From: Beijerinckiaceae bacterium RH AL1
GTDB lineage: Bacteria > Pseudomonadota > Alphaproteobacteria > Rhizobiales > Beijerinckiaceae
Direction: 5' to 3'
Length of the DNA: 64,000 bases
Assembly (NCBI GenBank): GCA_901457705.2
Contig: LR590083.2
Coordinates: forward strand, 3,658,597 to 3,722,596
In this document: positions 46,053-54,230 of the stretch, piece after piece
Layout: every line of letters starts with the position of its first letter
How positions within the stretch are numbered: position 1 is the first letter of the stretch
Position numbers and translations under genes: made by a program
Notes under the pieces: generated by a model
Databases searched by the model: none
What the model saw: the letters and a program-made list of their open reading frames with translations, nothing else
What the model was told of the DNA's origin: nothing

Positions 46053-47552
46053 TCAGCCCATGAGCCCCCGCTCGCGCGCCCACACAACGAGCTTCGCGCG
46101 GCTGGACACGCCGGTCTTCTTGAAGAGGCTGGTCACGTGATTGCGGACGGTGTTGCGCGAAATGTCGAGCTTGGCGGCGATCGTCGCGTCGTCAAGGCCC
46201 TGGCACACGAGAGTGAGCACTTCGCGGGCGCGCGGCGGCATGTCGGTCAGGGCGACGCCGTGGTCGCGCTCGCCCTCGGGCCGGCGCATGCGTGCGAGCT
46301 TGTCGAGCACGACGCCGGTGAACCAGTCGGTGTCCTGCATGACCGCAGCGATCGCCTGCGCGATCTCGCTGTGCGAGCGGTTCCGCTCGGCTGTCTGTTG
46401 TGCGACGATGAGCACGCACCGCTTGCCGTTGATCTCGACGGCCTCCGCGGAGACCAGGCAGTCGAGCGCGGCGCCGGCCTTGGTGCGCAGCGGCAGGGCG
46501 AGCCCCCGCGCGCGGCCGTCGCGCTTCAATTGAGCCTCGAGCTCGGCACCGGTGGAGGCGTTGGCCCACAGCGGCAGCTCGACGGCATCCTTGCCGATAA
46601 CCTCGCGCGCGGTGAACCCAGTCTCCTGCTCGAAGGCCGCGTTGACGAGCAGGATGTTGCAGCGCTCGCGCAAGCAGACAAGGCTCGGCGCGGGGGCGAG
46701 CCTGAAGGCGATCTCGAAGCGCGCCTCGCTCTCCTTCAGCGCGGCCTCGGCCTGACGACGGTCGTCGAGGTCGGCGAACGTGAACAGCATGCAGTTCGTG
46801 TCGCCGACGGCGATCGGCTGGCCGGCGACGATCACGCCCTTGTCGCCGCCTCTCGGCAACTGCAGCAACGCCTCCATCTGCGGGATGGTGCGACCGGCCT
46901 TGAGCCGCTCGATCGCAAGCTCGCGGCGAGCGGCGCCCTCCAGGACGTCGACCTCGTAGATCGAACGGCCGACGACCTCGTCCTCGTCGTAGCCGGTCAT
47001 CTCGCAGAAGCCGGAATTAACCCGCAGGAAGCGCAGGTCGTCGAGACGAAGGATCGCGGCGGGCGCAGGGTTGGCGCGGAAGAATTGCTCGAAGCGCGCC
47101 TCGGCGTCGTAGCGCTCGGTTTCATCGTCGAGGATGAGGACGAAGCTCTCGGCGCGGCCGTCGTCGTCGCGCAGGACGAGCGAGCGGACGCGGTACGTCC
47201 AGTGCGGTTTCTGCGATCCGTGCGGATTGACGTCGATCAGCGTTTCGTCGAGCGGGTCGCCGGAGACGAGCCGCTCCAGCGGCGAACGGCCGTCAGCTGC
47301 GCCGGGGCTTCCCGAGCGATACCTGATGTCGAAGCGGGCGGCATAGTCTGCGGCGTCCGCGCCGAGCGCCTCGACCGTCTCGACGCCGTGCATCTGCAAC
47401 GCATAGGGGTTGGCCCACAGGATGCGACGGTGGGTGTCGAGCAGGATCACACCGTCACTGAACGCGGCGACGATCTCGCGGAGGTGCCGCGACTTGGTCT
47501 TCAGATGCGACGGGTCGGCGTGGGGCAGCGGCGCTGGTGCGGTGCGGGTCAT
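46053..47552 (-). CDS. Multi-PAS LuxR-type transcriptional regulator
   Basis: The 499-residue product has three PAS domains followed by a LuxR helix-turn-helix. The PAS units lie at about residues 25–145 (AAFSDGVILLDTHRRILWANP), 150–265 (NPAPAAILRLDDLRFLRVNSGFCEMTGYDEDEVVGR) and 275–390 (FEQETGFTAREVIGKD). The HTH is at 430–495: MPPRAREVLTLVCQGLDDATIA and ISRNTVRNHVTSLFKKTGV. There is no kinase or receiver domain, so ligand or redox signals would act directly on the DNA-binding part. Neighbours are small stress-type genes. Confidence 0.88.
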   Translation of the reverse strand: MTRTAPAPLPHADPSHLKTKSRHLREIVAAFSDGVILLDTHRRILWANPYALQMHGVETVEALGADAADYAARFDIRYRSGSPGAADGRSPLERLVSGDPLDETLIDVNPHGSQKPHWTYRVRSLVLRDDDGRAESFVLILDDETERYDAEARFEQFFRANPAPAAILRLDDLRFLRVNSGFCEMTGYDEDEVVGRSIYEVDVLEGAARRELAIERLKAGRTIPQMEALLQLPRGGDKGVIVAGQPIAVGDTNCMLFTFADLDDRRQAEAALKESEARFEIAFRLAPAPSLVCLRERCNILLVNAAFEQETGFTAREVIGKDAVELPLWANASTGAELEAQLKRDGRARGLALPLRTKAGAALDCLVSAEAVEINGKRCVLIVAQQTAERNRSHSEIAQAIAAVMQDTDWFTGVVLDKLARMRRPEGERDHGVALTDMPPRAREVLTLVCQGLDDATIAAKLDISRNTVRNHVTSLFKKTGVSSRAKLVVWARERGLMG

Positions 47553-47571
47553 CTGATCGTTCGCGCTGGAG

Positions 47572-47640
47572 GCGTGCCAGCCTAGCGCCGCCGGCTGGCA
47601 CGCTCAATAAGTCCGGGCCGCGTCGGAACGCAGCCCGGAC
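47572..47640 (-). terminator. Two adjacent hairpins, possible terminator of the small His-rich gene
   Basis: Two strong inverted repeats lie side by side: an eleven-base-pair stem at 47572–47603 (GCGTGCCAGCC arms) and an eight-base-pair stem plus inner GCGT/ACGC stem at 47611–47640 (GTCCGGGC arms). On the minus strand the second is followed only by TTATT, a weak tract, so termination is plausible but not certain. Confidence 0.45.
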
Positions 47641-47663
47641 CAAGACTCACAGGTGACGGTGGC

Positions 47664-47843
47664 TCACAGGTGCCGATGCAGGAAGCGCCCGACCGCCGTC
47701 GACTTATGGCCGCCGACATAGTGCGAGCCCTTGCCGTGCGGGCCGTGGCCGCCAACGCGATGCGAGCCGAGGCGGCCCGCCTCGCTGGCGGCACCCGACG
47801 CGAGCACCAGGACTGCGGCGAGGAGGAGAGAAAAGGACTTCAT
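47664..47843 (-). CDS. Small secreted His/Gly-rich protein
   Basis: A 59-residue product with a signal peptide (SLLLAAVLVLASGAASEA) and a mature part of about 37 residues carrying repeated Gly-Gly-His and Gly-Ser-His units (RVGGHGPHGKGSHYVGGH), ending in FLHRHL. ATG 47843 has GGAG seven bases upstream. Eight histidines in so short a chain suggest metal binding, which is an inference. It lies 11 bases after the GlsB-like gene on the same strand and is probably cotranscribed. Confidence 0.68.
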   Translation of the reverse strand: MKSFSLLLAAVLVLASGAASEAGRLGSHRVGGHGPHGKGSHYVGGHKSTAVGRFLHRHL

Positions 47844-47854
47844 TTGGTGTCTCC

Positions 47855-48115
47855 TCAGATGCGGCTGCGGCCGCCCATGATCAGGTGATAAACGACCAGC
47901 ACCACCACGGCGCCGACGATGGCGACCAGCATGCTGTAGAGGTTGAGGCCGGTGACAGGCGCGGCACCGAAGAGCGTGAACAGATAGCCGCCGACGAACG
48001 CGCCGACGATACCGAGCACGATGTCGAGGATGAGACCTTCGCCGCTCTTGTTGACGATCTGGCTGGCGACGAAACCGGCAATCAGACCCAGGACGATCCA
48101 GGCGAGTATGGACAT
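47855..48115 (-). CDS. GlsB/YeaQ/YmgE family stress response membrane protein
   Basis: The 86-residue product consists of three membrane segments with Gly-rich packing: ILAWIVLGLIAGFVAS, GLILDIVLGIVGAFVGGYLF and LYSMLVAIVGAVVVLVVYHLI, the pattern of the transglycosylase-associated/GlsB family. These proteins are induced by envelope or general stress and their molecular role is unsettled. ATG 48115 has GGAG six bases upstream; the longer frame would add only MEQA. Confidence 0.9.
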   Translation of the reverse strand: MSILAWIVLGLIAGFVASQIVNKSGEGLILDIVLGIVGAFVGGYLFTLFGAAPVTGLNLYSMLVAIVGAVVVLVVYHLIMGGRSRI

Positions 48116-48473
48116 AGCTTGCTCCAAAACGTGTTCGAAGCGCCCGACAGCAACGCTCCTTGTCTGGAGGTGTAGGAATACGCGTTCCTTTTCAACGAGG
48201 CGGCAGGCCTAGGCCGCGGACAGGCTAGTGTTGCAGCACTAGCCATGGCCCCCTCGGATTGCCGGCGCGCCGCGAAGAGCGTCCTGCCTCCAGCTGGGAC
48301 GGCAGGGTCGGGTAAAGCCGCCCCTTGGCACAAGCTGAGCCGCCTTATTGTCAAGTCTAAGTTTTCTCGCCTCGTGGGATTGCCCTAAGGGATTCACCGC
48401 ACTCCCCTAGCGCCACCTATGCTAATCAATTGTGGCGCGTTGTATCGAAAGCGGTTTCCGCTGGGAGGCGCAC
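48116..48473. other. Divergent promoter region between the GlsB-like and PAS–LuxR genes
   Basis: This 358-base gap separates divergent genes and should hold both promoters. The notable feature is a perfect inverted repeat, GGCTAGTG and CACTAGCC with a six-base spacer, at 48223–48244, which is the size of an activator site for a LuxR-type dimer. No coding frame with signal or family character and no RNA gene was seen. Confidence 0.5.
48223..48244. promoter_or_regulatory. Perfect 8-bp inverted repeat, possible regulator site
   Basis: GGCTAGTG and CACTAGCC flank TTGCAG in the gap between the divergent GlsB-like gene and the PAS–LuxR gene. The total length of 22 and the dyad form fit a LuxR/NarL-type operator. 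A hairpin in RNA is possible too, but no T-tract follows. Confidence 0.4.
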
Positions 48474-50342
48474 ATGGAACGACATAGCGAGACGTCGGCT
48501 AGCCTCCTGCGCGAAGCCGATCGACCTCGAGAATTCCCTGCCGATCCGTTCAATATCGAGCAGGTGCGCTTCGATGCCATGATCCGCCACTCGCCCTGCT
48601 TCATCGGCATCGCCGACAGAGACGCGAATACGGTTTTCGTCAATGAGGCCGGCCGCAAGATGCTGCGGCTGGATTGCCAGACGGACATCAGCGCGATCGC
48701 CATCGCGGACTTCGTCTTCCACGAGGACCGCGCCAAGGTCATCGAGGAGATCCTGCCCTGCACCTTCAAGGACGGAAGCTGGCAGGGCGAGACCCGTTTC
48801 CGACGCTTCGACAATGACGACGCCTGGGTGCCGACCATCCAGCGGACCTACTCGCACTTCGATGACAACGGTGCGTTTCTGGGCCTCGCCACCATCGCGA
48901 TCGATATCTCCGAGCAAAAGCGCATCGAAGCCGCATTGCGTCAGAGCGAAGCGCAGCTGAGAGCTGCGACCGAGCTCGTCGGCTTGAGCTCGTACACCTG
49001 GGACCCGCAGACCGACGAGCTGCAATGGGACGCGCGACTGAAGGCGATGTGGGGCCTGCCCGCTGATGCCGACGTGACCTCCCAAATCTGGCGGAACGCG
49101 ATCCATCCCGACGACCTGAGCAGGGTCGACGCAGCGGTCAGCCACTGCCTGGACCCCGCCGGAGACGGCGTCTATTCCGTCGAGTACCGGGTGATCGGGA
49201 TCACCGACGGCGTCGAGCGGTGGGTGTCCACCTACGGCCGCACCGTCTTCGAAAGCAGCAAGCCGGTCTGCTTCTACGGCGCCGTGCTCGATGTCACGAA
49301 AGCCAAGAGCGCACAGGACGCACTCGCCGCGAATGAGAGCAGGTTTCGGTATTTCGCCGAGAATTCCACCAACATGCTCTGGATCCTCAACGTCGATCGG
49401 ATGGAGTTCGAGTACCGCAGCCCTGCGTTCGAACGCATCTGGCAGAAGCCGATCGATCCCGAGCGCCCGCAGTTCAGCCTCTGCCTCGATACCGTCTATC
49501 CGGAAGATCTCGATGCCACGAAGTCGGCGGTCGAGGGCGCGCTCAAGGTCGAGTGCATGATCTGCGAGTATCGGATTTTGCGCCCCGATCGGAGCATGCG
49601 TTGGATCCGCAACAGCTTCTTCCCCATGCAGGACGAGAACGGCGAGATCCATCGCATCGCCGGCATCGCCGAAGACGTGACGCGGCACGACGCGACGCTC
49701 GTCTACCTCGTCGAGACCGACAGCGGATGCCGCCGGACGATCCATGAAACGCTCCAGCAGGGGGGCTACAACGTGCATGACTTCTCGTCCGCACGCGACT
49801 TCGTGAGACTAGCGCCCACTCTCGGCCCTAGCTGCATCATCGCCGGCCTCGGGTCCCTCGAGATCAACGGGCAGCTGCTGCCGCAGGCCTTGAAAGCCCT
49901 GGGTCTCGAAATGCCCGTGGTCGTCGTTGCCGACAGCGACGTCGACGTCAATGTCGCGGTCAGGGTCATGCGGGCCGGCGCCGTCGATTTCCTGGGGCCC
50001 GACCGGGACGCCGATGCGCTGCTGGCGGCGACGGCGATCGCCAACGAAAAGCTCGACGCGGACCCTGATCTGCGCCCCACCGACAATGACGCCCGAGAGA
50101 AGCTGTCGAAGCTTTCGGCACGGGAGCGCGAGGTGCTCGAGCTTCTTCTCGCGGGCGGGACGAACAAGACGATCGGACGTCAGCTCGGCCTCAGCCCCCG
50201 GACGATCGAGGTGCATCGCGCCCACGTCATGCAAAGCCTCGATGCCGACAGCTTGCCCGAGGCCATACGGATCGCCATCGCCGGCGGCTTCCACAGCATG
50301 CCGAAATGCGACCATGCGAACCGCAAGCGAAAGGAGGTCTGA
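48474..50342 (+). CDS. PAS-PAS-PAS-pseudoreceiver-LuxR transcriptional regulator
   Basis: The 622-residue product has three PAS units (about 30–150, 165–290 and 295–410; for example FIGIADRDANTVFVNEAGRK and WDPQTDELQWDARLKAMWGL), a receiver-like domain at about 415–540, and a C-terminal LuxR HTH (LSAREREVLELLLAGGTNKTIG, LSPRTIEVHRAHVMQSL). The receiver has lost the key residues: the phospho-acceptor position reads CIIAGLGSLEING where Asp is expected, and the KP motif reads FLGPD. It is therefore unlikely to be phosphorylated. ATG 48474 has GGGAGG upstream. The HTH resembles FixJ. Confidence 0.88.
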   Translation: MERHSETSASLLREADRPREFPADPFNIEQVRFDAMIRHSPCFIGIADRDANTVFVNEAGRKMLRLDCQTDISAIAIADFVFHEDRAKVIEEILPCTFKDGSWQGETRFRRFDNDDAWVPTIQRTYSHFDDNGAFLGLATIAIDISEQKRIEAALRQSEAQLRAATELVGLSSYTWDPQTDELQWDARLKAMWGLPADADVTSQIWRNAIHPDDLSRVDAAVSHCLDPAGDGVYSVEYRVIGITDGVERWVSTYGRTVFESSKPVCFYGAVLDVTKAKSAQDALAANESRFRYFAENSTNMLWILNVDRMEFEYRSPAFERIWQKPIDPERPQFSLCLDTVYPEDLDATKSAVEGALKVECMICEYRILRPDRSMRWIRNSFFPMQDENGEIHRIAGIAEDVTRHDATLVYLVETDSGCRRTIHETLQQGGYNVHDFSSARDFVRLAPTLGPSCIIAGLGSLEINGQLLPQALKALGLEMPVVVVADSDVDVNVAVRVMRAGAVDFLGPDRDADALLAATAIANEKLDADPDLRPTDNDAREKLSKLSAREREVLELLLAGGTNKTIGRQLGLSPRTIEVHRAHVMQSLDADSLPEAIRIAIAGGFHSMPKCDHANRKRKEV

Positions 50343-50485
50343 GAAGTCAGTTGCGCCGGATCTACCGGATGATCCTACGGCACTCACCCAATGTCGTCTC
50401 GGTAATGCTTCGATAACTTCAGAGTCAATCGCCGCCGTACTCGCAAAGCGCGGCGTCAAGGGCCGGTATCACTCTGGAGGATGTG

Positions 50486-51133
50486 ATGTGCGAGACGTCA
50501 TCTGGCTACAACGTTGCGATCCTGGCGATCAACGGCTTCAATCGGCGTCGCTTCCTGGAAGCGCGGACACGCCTCCTGGACGCCGGCGCTACAACGACGG
50601 TCGTGTCGTCGACGCGCGATGATCTGATCTGCAGCTGGCATCCCTCGAGCCTCGGTTTCTACACGGCTGTCGATCGACACGTCTGCGATGCGCATCCGGC
50701 CTACGATGCCTTGTTTCTGCCCGGCACCGTCGTCGATCCGGACGCCGTCTTCGTCGATCCGTTGACCGCCGACTTCATCAAGAGCTTCTTCGATTTCGGC
50801 CTGCCGATCGCCTCGTTGTGTCGCGACCGATGGCTCTTCGTGCCTCGGCACAGGATCTTCGGCGGTCGATTGAAGTCAAACCTCCTCTTTCCCGAGATCA
50901 TCATGTCTCAAAGCGGCTCACAGATCGACGCTGCCCCGGTCGAGTCGTACGACGAACTCGACGGTGTCTTGCGGAAGATGCTGGCGTTCTTCGAGACAAG
51001 CCTCACGCGATTTGCTCATAACGCAATGTCACGCGGGTCGTCCGGCCAAGCCGATCATGACGTTGTGTCGCGAGAGGCCATGCCACCGCTAGGACGAGCG
51101 GAAGCTCCCTTCTCCGACCGGAGTGTTCCATAG
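50486..51133 (+). CDS. Divergent DJ-1/PfpI family protein
   Basis: The 215-residue product has the family strand order: YNVAILAINGFNRRRFLEAR, then AYDALFLPGTVVDPDAV, then LPIASLCRDRWLFV, the nucleophile elbow with a cysteine, then IFGGRLKSN. The residue after the cysteine is Arg where catalytic members have His (CHGP), so protease or amidase activity is doubtful. The last 40 residues are unrelated and probably disordered. ATG 50486 has GGAGG five bases upstream. Confidence 0.68.
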   Translation: MCETSSGYNVAILAINGFNRRRFLEARTRLLDAGATTTVVSSTRDDLICSWHPSSLGFYTAVDRHVCDAHPAYDALFLPGTVVDPDAVFVDPLTADFIKSFFDFGLPIASLCRDRWLFVPRHRIFGGRLKSNLLFPEIIMSQSGSQIDAAPVESYDELDGVLRKMLAFFETSLTRFAHNAMSRGSSGQADHDVVSREAMPPLGRAEAPFSDRSVP

Positions 51134-51200
51134 GGATCGCCCGCATCCCAGGGGACGGCGACCGTGGCTAGGTATCTCCCCGTCCCCGAGGAGACTCGGC

Positions 51201-51296
51201 ATGAAGGCTCTGATCCTGCTCGGCACGGCAGACATCCGGTGCGACACGGTCTCTGACCCGGCGATCGAGCATCCCTGTGGCGAGGCCGTTCCTTGA
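51201..51296 (+). pseudogene. Remnant of a zinc-dependent alcohol/formaldehyde dehydrogenase
   Basis: A 31-residue frame from ATG 51201, with GAGGAG upstream, begins MKALILLGTADIRCDTVSDP and continues IEHP, which is the N-terminus of the glutathione-independent formaldehyde dehydrogenase-like zinc ADH family (about 390 residues, next motif CAICGSDLH). Here the chain ends almost at once in EAVP and a stop, and no further dehydrogenase sequence follows; the ion-channel gene begins three bases before the stop. It is best read as a deletion remnant that kept its start and ribosome site. Confidence 0.6.
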
Positions 51297-52393
51297 CACT
51301 CGAACAAATCGCTGGGGCGGCGCTGACCCTGCTCTTCCTCGCCGACATCTTCCTCACGCTGCTTTACGCGCGTGCCGGCGTGGGGCTGCTCGCGCCGTAC
51401 TGGGCGCAAGCCGTGTGGGCCTCATTTGCGGCCGTCGCCAAGCTTCTGCATCGGCGTCGCGGCAAGATATTGTCGTTCGCCGGTCCGACGATCGTCGTAT
51501 CGCTGATCGGCTTCTGGTCGGTGGGGCTTTCCATCGGCGCCGCGCTCGTCATCCAGCCGGAGCTCGGCCACGCGGTGCGCTCGTCGAGCGGCGACACGTC
51601 CAACGACTTCATCACGGCCCTCCTCGTCGGCGGCAATAGTTTGTCGATCGTCGGCGGCAGCAGCGGATATGCACCTTTCACGGCCGGTGCCCGTAGCTAT
51701 TTTCTCGTCAACTCGCTGATCGGCGCGTCGGTGCTGTCGCTCGTGCTCAGCTACCTGGTCCAGGTCTATTCGACGCTCCGCGAGCGCAACGCGCTGGCGC
51801 TGTCGATCCACCTCATGACCGGCGGCACGGGCGACGCGGCCGAAATGCTGGCGCGGCTTGCTCCTGACGGCGATTGCAGCAATGCCGTAAGCGAGCTTGG
51901 CAACCTCGCGCGGTCGCTCGCCTTGATCAAGGAGGCGCACCACTTCTACCCGCTGCTGTTCTACTTCCGCTTCGAGAACTCGCTTTACGCGGTGTCGCGG
52001 TTCGGCTTCGTCCTTCTCGATCTGGTGACGCTGATCAGAACCGCGCTCGATCAGCAGCGCTGCCGTTCGCTCGTCCGCTCCGTGCCGGTCGAGGCGCTGC
52101 ACCAGTGCACGGTGCTGCTGCTGGAGACGCTTGATCGAAGCTTCCCGACCTTCGGGAACGAGCCCAGCGAAGCCGCGTCACTCAACAGCGCTCAGAGCTA
52201 CACGGCGGCCGTCGAGACGCTGGCGCGCGCCGGTCTCCCAGCGCAGATGGACGGCATAGACCGCTATGTCGCCGAGCGCCGCCGATGGGAGCCGCTCGCC
52301 CGGCGCGTCGCACCGACGCTCGGTTACAGCATGCACGACATCGACCTGCGTCGGCCGCAGATGGTGCCGGCCAATTCCTCATTTGTCGGATGA
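51293..52393 (+). CDS. Ion-channel-like membrane protein with degenerate selectivity filter
   Basis: The 366-residue product has four predicted membrane segments: about 6–26, 62–82, a re-entrant stretch near 100–125, and 130–155. The segment DFITALLVGGNSLSIVGGSSGYAP between helices sits where two-TM potassium channels have TVGYG, but reads GGSSGYAP. The C-terminal 200 residues are cytoplasmic and helical. TTG 51293 has GAGG seven bases upstream and overlaps the stop of the alcohol dehydrogenase remnant. Potassium selectivity should not be assumed. Confidence 0.7.
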   Translation: MTLEQIAGAALTLLFLADIFLTLLYARAGVGLLAPYWAQAVWASFAAVAKLLHRRRGKILSFAGPTIVVSLIGFWSVGLSIGAALVIQPELGHAVRSSSGDTSNDFITALLVGGNSLSIVGGSSGYAPFTAGARSYFLVNSLIGASVLSLVLSYLVQVYSTLRERNALALSIHLMTGGTGDAAEMLARLAPDGDCSNAVSELGNLARSLALIKEAHHFYPLLFYFRFENSLYAVSRFGFVLLDLVTLIRTALDQQRCRSLVRSVPVEALHQCTVLLLETLDRSFPTFGNEPSEAASLNSAQSYTAAVETLARAGLPAQMDGIDRYVAERRRWEPLARRVAPTLGYSMHDIDLRRPQMVPANSSFVG

Positions 52394-52436
52394 AGCGCGA
52401 CCCCTTACGAGCTTCACGCGAAGCGGAGGCAGGATC

Positions 52437-53491
52437 GTGACAACAGAACGCAAGGTCATCGTCGCAGGTGTGCAAGGCGTCATCGGCCGCGCCGCCGCGC
52501 AGCGTCTGGCGGCGGAGCCCGAGACTACTGTTTACGGTCTCTCGCGTCGCAGCGGCGACTTGGTCGGTGTCCAGCATATCTCCGTCGATCTGCTGCAGCC
52601 GGACGACGTGAAAGCAAAGCTCGGATCGATCGGCGACGTCACCCACATCGTGTTCGGCGCCTATATCGAGAAGCCGACGGCCGCCGAGAAAAGCGCTGTC
52701 AATTTTGCCATCTTGCGGAACCTTCTCGACGTCGTCGAGGCGACCTCGCCTGGGCTCGAGCACATCACGTTCTACCAAGGCGGCAAGGCCTATGGCGCCG
52801 ATCTCGGCCCCTTCAAGACGCCGGCGCGCGAAGACGATCCCCGTTTGATGCCCCCCAATTTCTACTACGACCAGGAGGACCTGATCCGCGAGCGCGCCGT
52901 CGGCAAATCCTGGTCGTTCACGGCGCTGCGTCCCGAGGCCGTTTGCGGCTACGCGACCGGCAACCCGATGAACCTGACGATGGTCATCGCGGTCTACGCC
53001 GCCATCTCGCGCGAGCTCGGCCTGCCCCTGCGGTTTCCAGGCACCGAGGCCGCCTATCGGGCGCTCTACCAGGTGACGTCCGCCGACATCCTCGCCGAGG
53101 CCACCGCTTGGGCCGGTCGCGAACCCACGGCGCGCAACGAGATCTTCAACATCACCAACGGCGACTATTTCCGATGGCAGCACATGTGGCCGAAGATCGC
53201 CCGGTGCTTCCATCTCGACGTTGCCGAGCCCGTGCCGACGCCGCTCACGACCTACATGGCCGACAAGGGTCCGCTGTGGAAGCGGATGACGGCGAAGTAC
53301 GGGCTGAAGCCGATCCGCTACGAAGACCTCGTCTCCTGGCCGTTCGGCGACTTCATCTTCAACAGCGGCTTCGACAACATCAGCAGCACGATCAAGGCGC
53401 GACGCGCCGGCTTCCACGCATGCATCGACACGGAAGACATGTTCGCCTCGTTCTTCGAAGATCTCCGCGCCGAAAAGATCATCTCGACTGA
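52437..53491 (+). CDS. PRISE-type SDR (progesterone 5-beta-reductase/iridoid synthase-like), 3' end uncertain
   Basis: GTG 52437 has GGAGG and AGGA upstream. The extended SDR begins with VIVAGVQGVIGRAAAQRLA, has YGLSRRSGD, FGAYIEKPTAAEK, HITFYQGGKAYGADLG, the catalytic FYYDQEDLI, and NIITNGDYF-like IFNITNGDYFRWQHMW, all of the PRISE group that reduces enones. The family ends near DLRAEKII, at about 53480, but the frame has no stop there and runs on through noncoding-looking residues into the next gene at 53625. A TGA one base out of frame at 53489–53491 would give the normal length of about 351 residues, so one base may be missing near the end. Confidence 0.75.
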
Positions 53492-53624
53492 CGATCAGCA
53501 AGAGCGCGTCGCGCTGAAGCGGGGCTTCTCAAGGTGGCAGCAAGTTTCTTGCAGCCGCTCGGCATATCCACGGCGGAGCGAAGGTGCTACACTAGCGTGT
53601 ATTGCCTCAGGGAGGTCACCGAAG

Positions 53625-54212
53625 ATGGTTCGACAGATCATCTCGCGTGCGACTAAAGTCGTTCCCACAGTAGCGCTCATGGCGGTCCTGGCCCCCTCTA
53701 TCGGCGCTCACGCCGACGAGCCTTTTGCCACGAGCGCCAAGTTCTCGCTGACATACACTTTCACGACGTCGACCCCTGCGTCTCCGGTCGATGTCGGCGG
53801 CGGCATGGATCTGACGGTCAACCGCTACCTCGTCACCACGGTCAACGATGCCAACCACGGCTTCCTGCATCTGACGGCCGGCCGGTGCATCAACATCCGC
53901 TTCACCGACCGCAAGCAGCAGACGATCAATTCTAACGGCTATTGCAACTTCAAGGATCGCGACGGCGACGTGCTCTATGCCGAGTACACGACGAGCGGGC
54001 CGAAGCCGATCAAGGCGATCACGCTGACCTGGACCTTCAAGTCGGGCACGGGAAAGTACGACGGGATCAACGGCACCGCGCGCGACTTCAACAGCGCCAA
54101 TCTCGACGAGGGCGACAGCTACCAGGCCGCCGGCAAGATGGTCGGGTCCTACAAGATCGTCCGTGCGGGCGTGAACGACGCGAACGCGCTGGTCGATCCG
54201 CCGGAGCATTGA
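53625..54212 (+). CDS. Secreted protein of unknown function
   Basis: The 195-residue product begins at ATG 53625 with GGGAGG ahead of it and has a signal peptide (VVPTVALMAVLAPSIGAHAD). The mature part is rich in Thr, Asn, Asp and Gly with alternating beta-strand pattern (SLTYTFTTSTP, LTLTWTFKSG, KMVGSYKIVRAG), suggesting a small beta-sandwich. Two cysteines (CINIRF, CNFKDRDGD) may form a disulphide. No family is recognised. The frame is open into the PRISE gene upstream, but the ribosome site and signal peptide argue for a separate start. Confidence 0.72.
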   Translation: MVRQIISRATKVVPTVALMAVLAPSIGAHADEPFATSAKFSLTYTFTTSTPASPVDVGGGMDLTVNRYLVTTVNDANHGFLHLTAGRCINIRFTDRKQQTINSNGYCNFKDRDGDVLYAEYTTSGPKPIKAITLTWTFKSGTGKYDGINGTARDFNSANLDEGDSYQAAGKMVGSYKIVRAGVNDANALVDPPEH

Positions 54213-54230
54213 CCGCAACGGCGCCCGGCT

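Noticed and set aside
52437-54212. One 591-residue fusion of the PRISE enzyme with a secreted protein
   Set aside because: A ribosome site and signal peptide at 53625 and non-coding-like residues between the parts indicate two genes.
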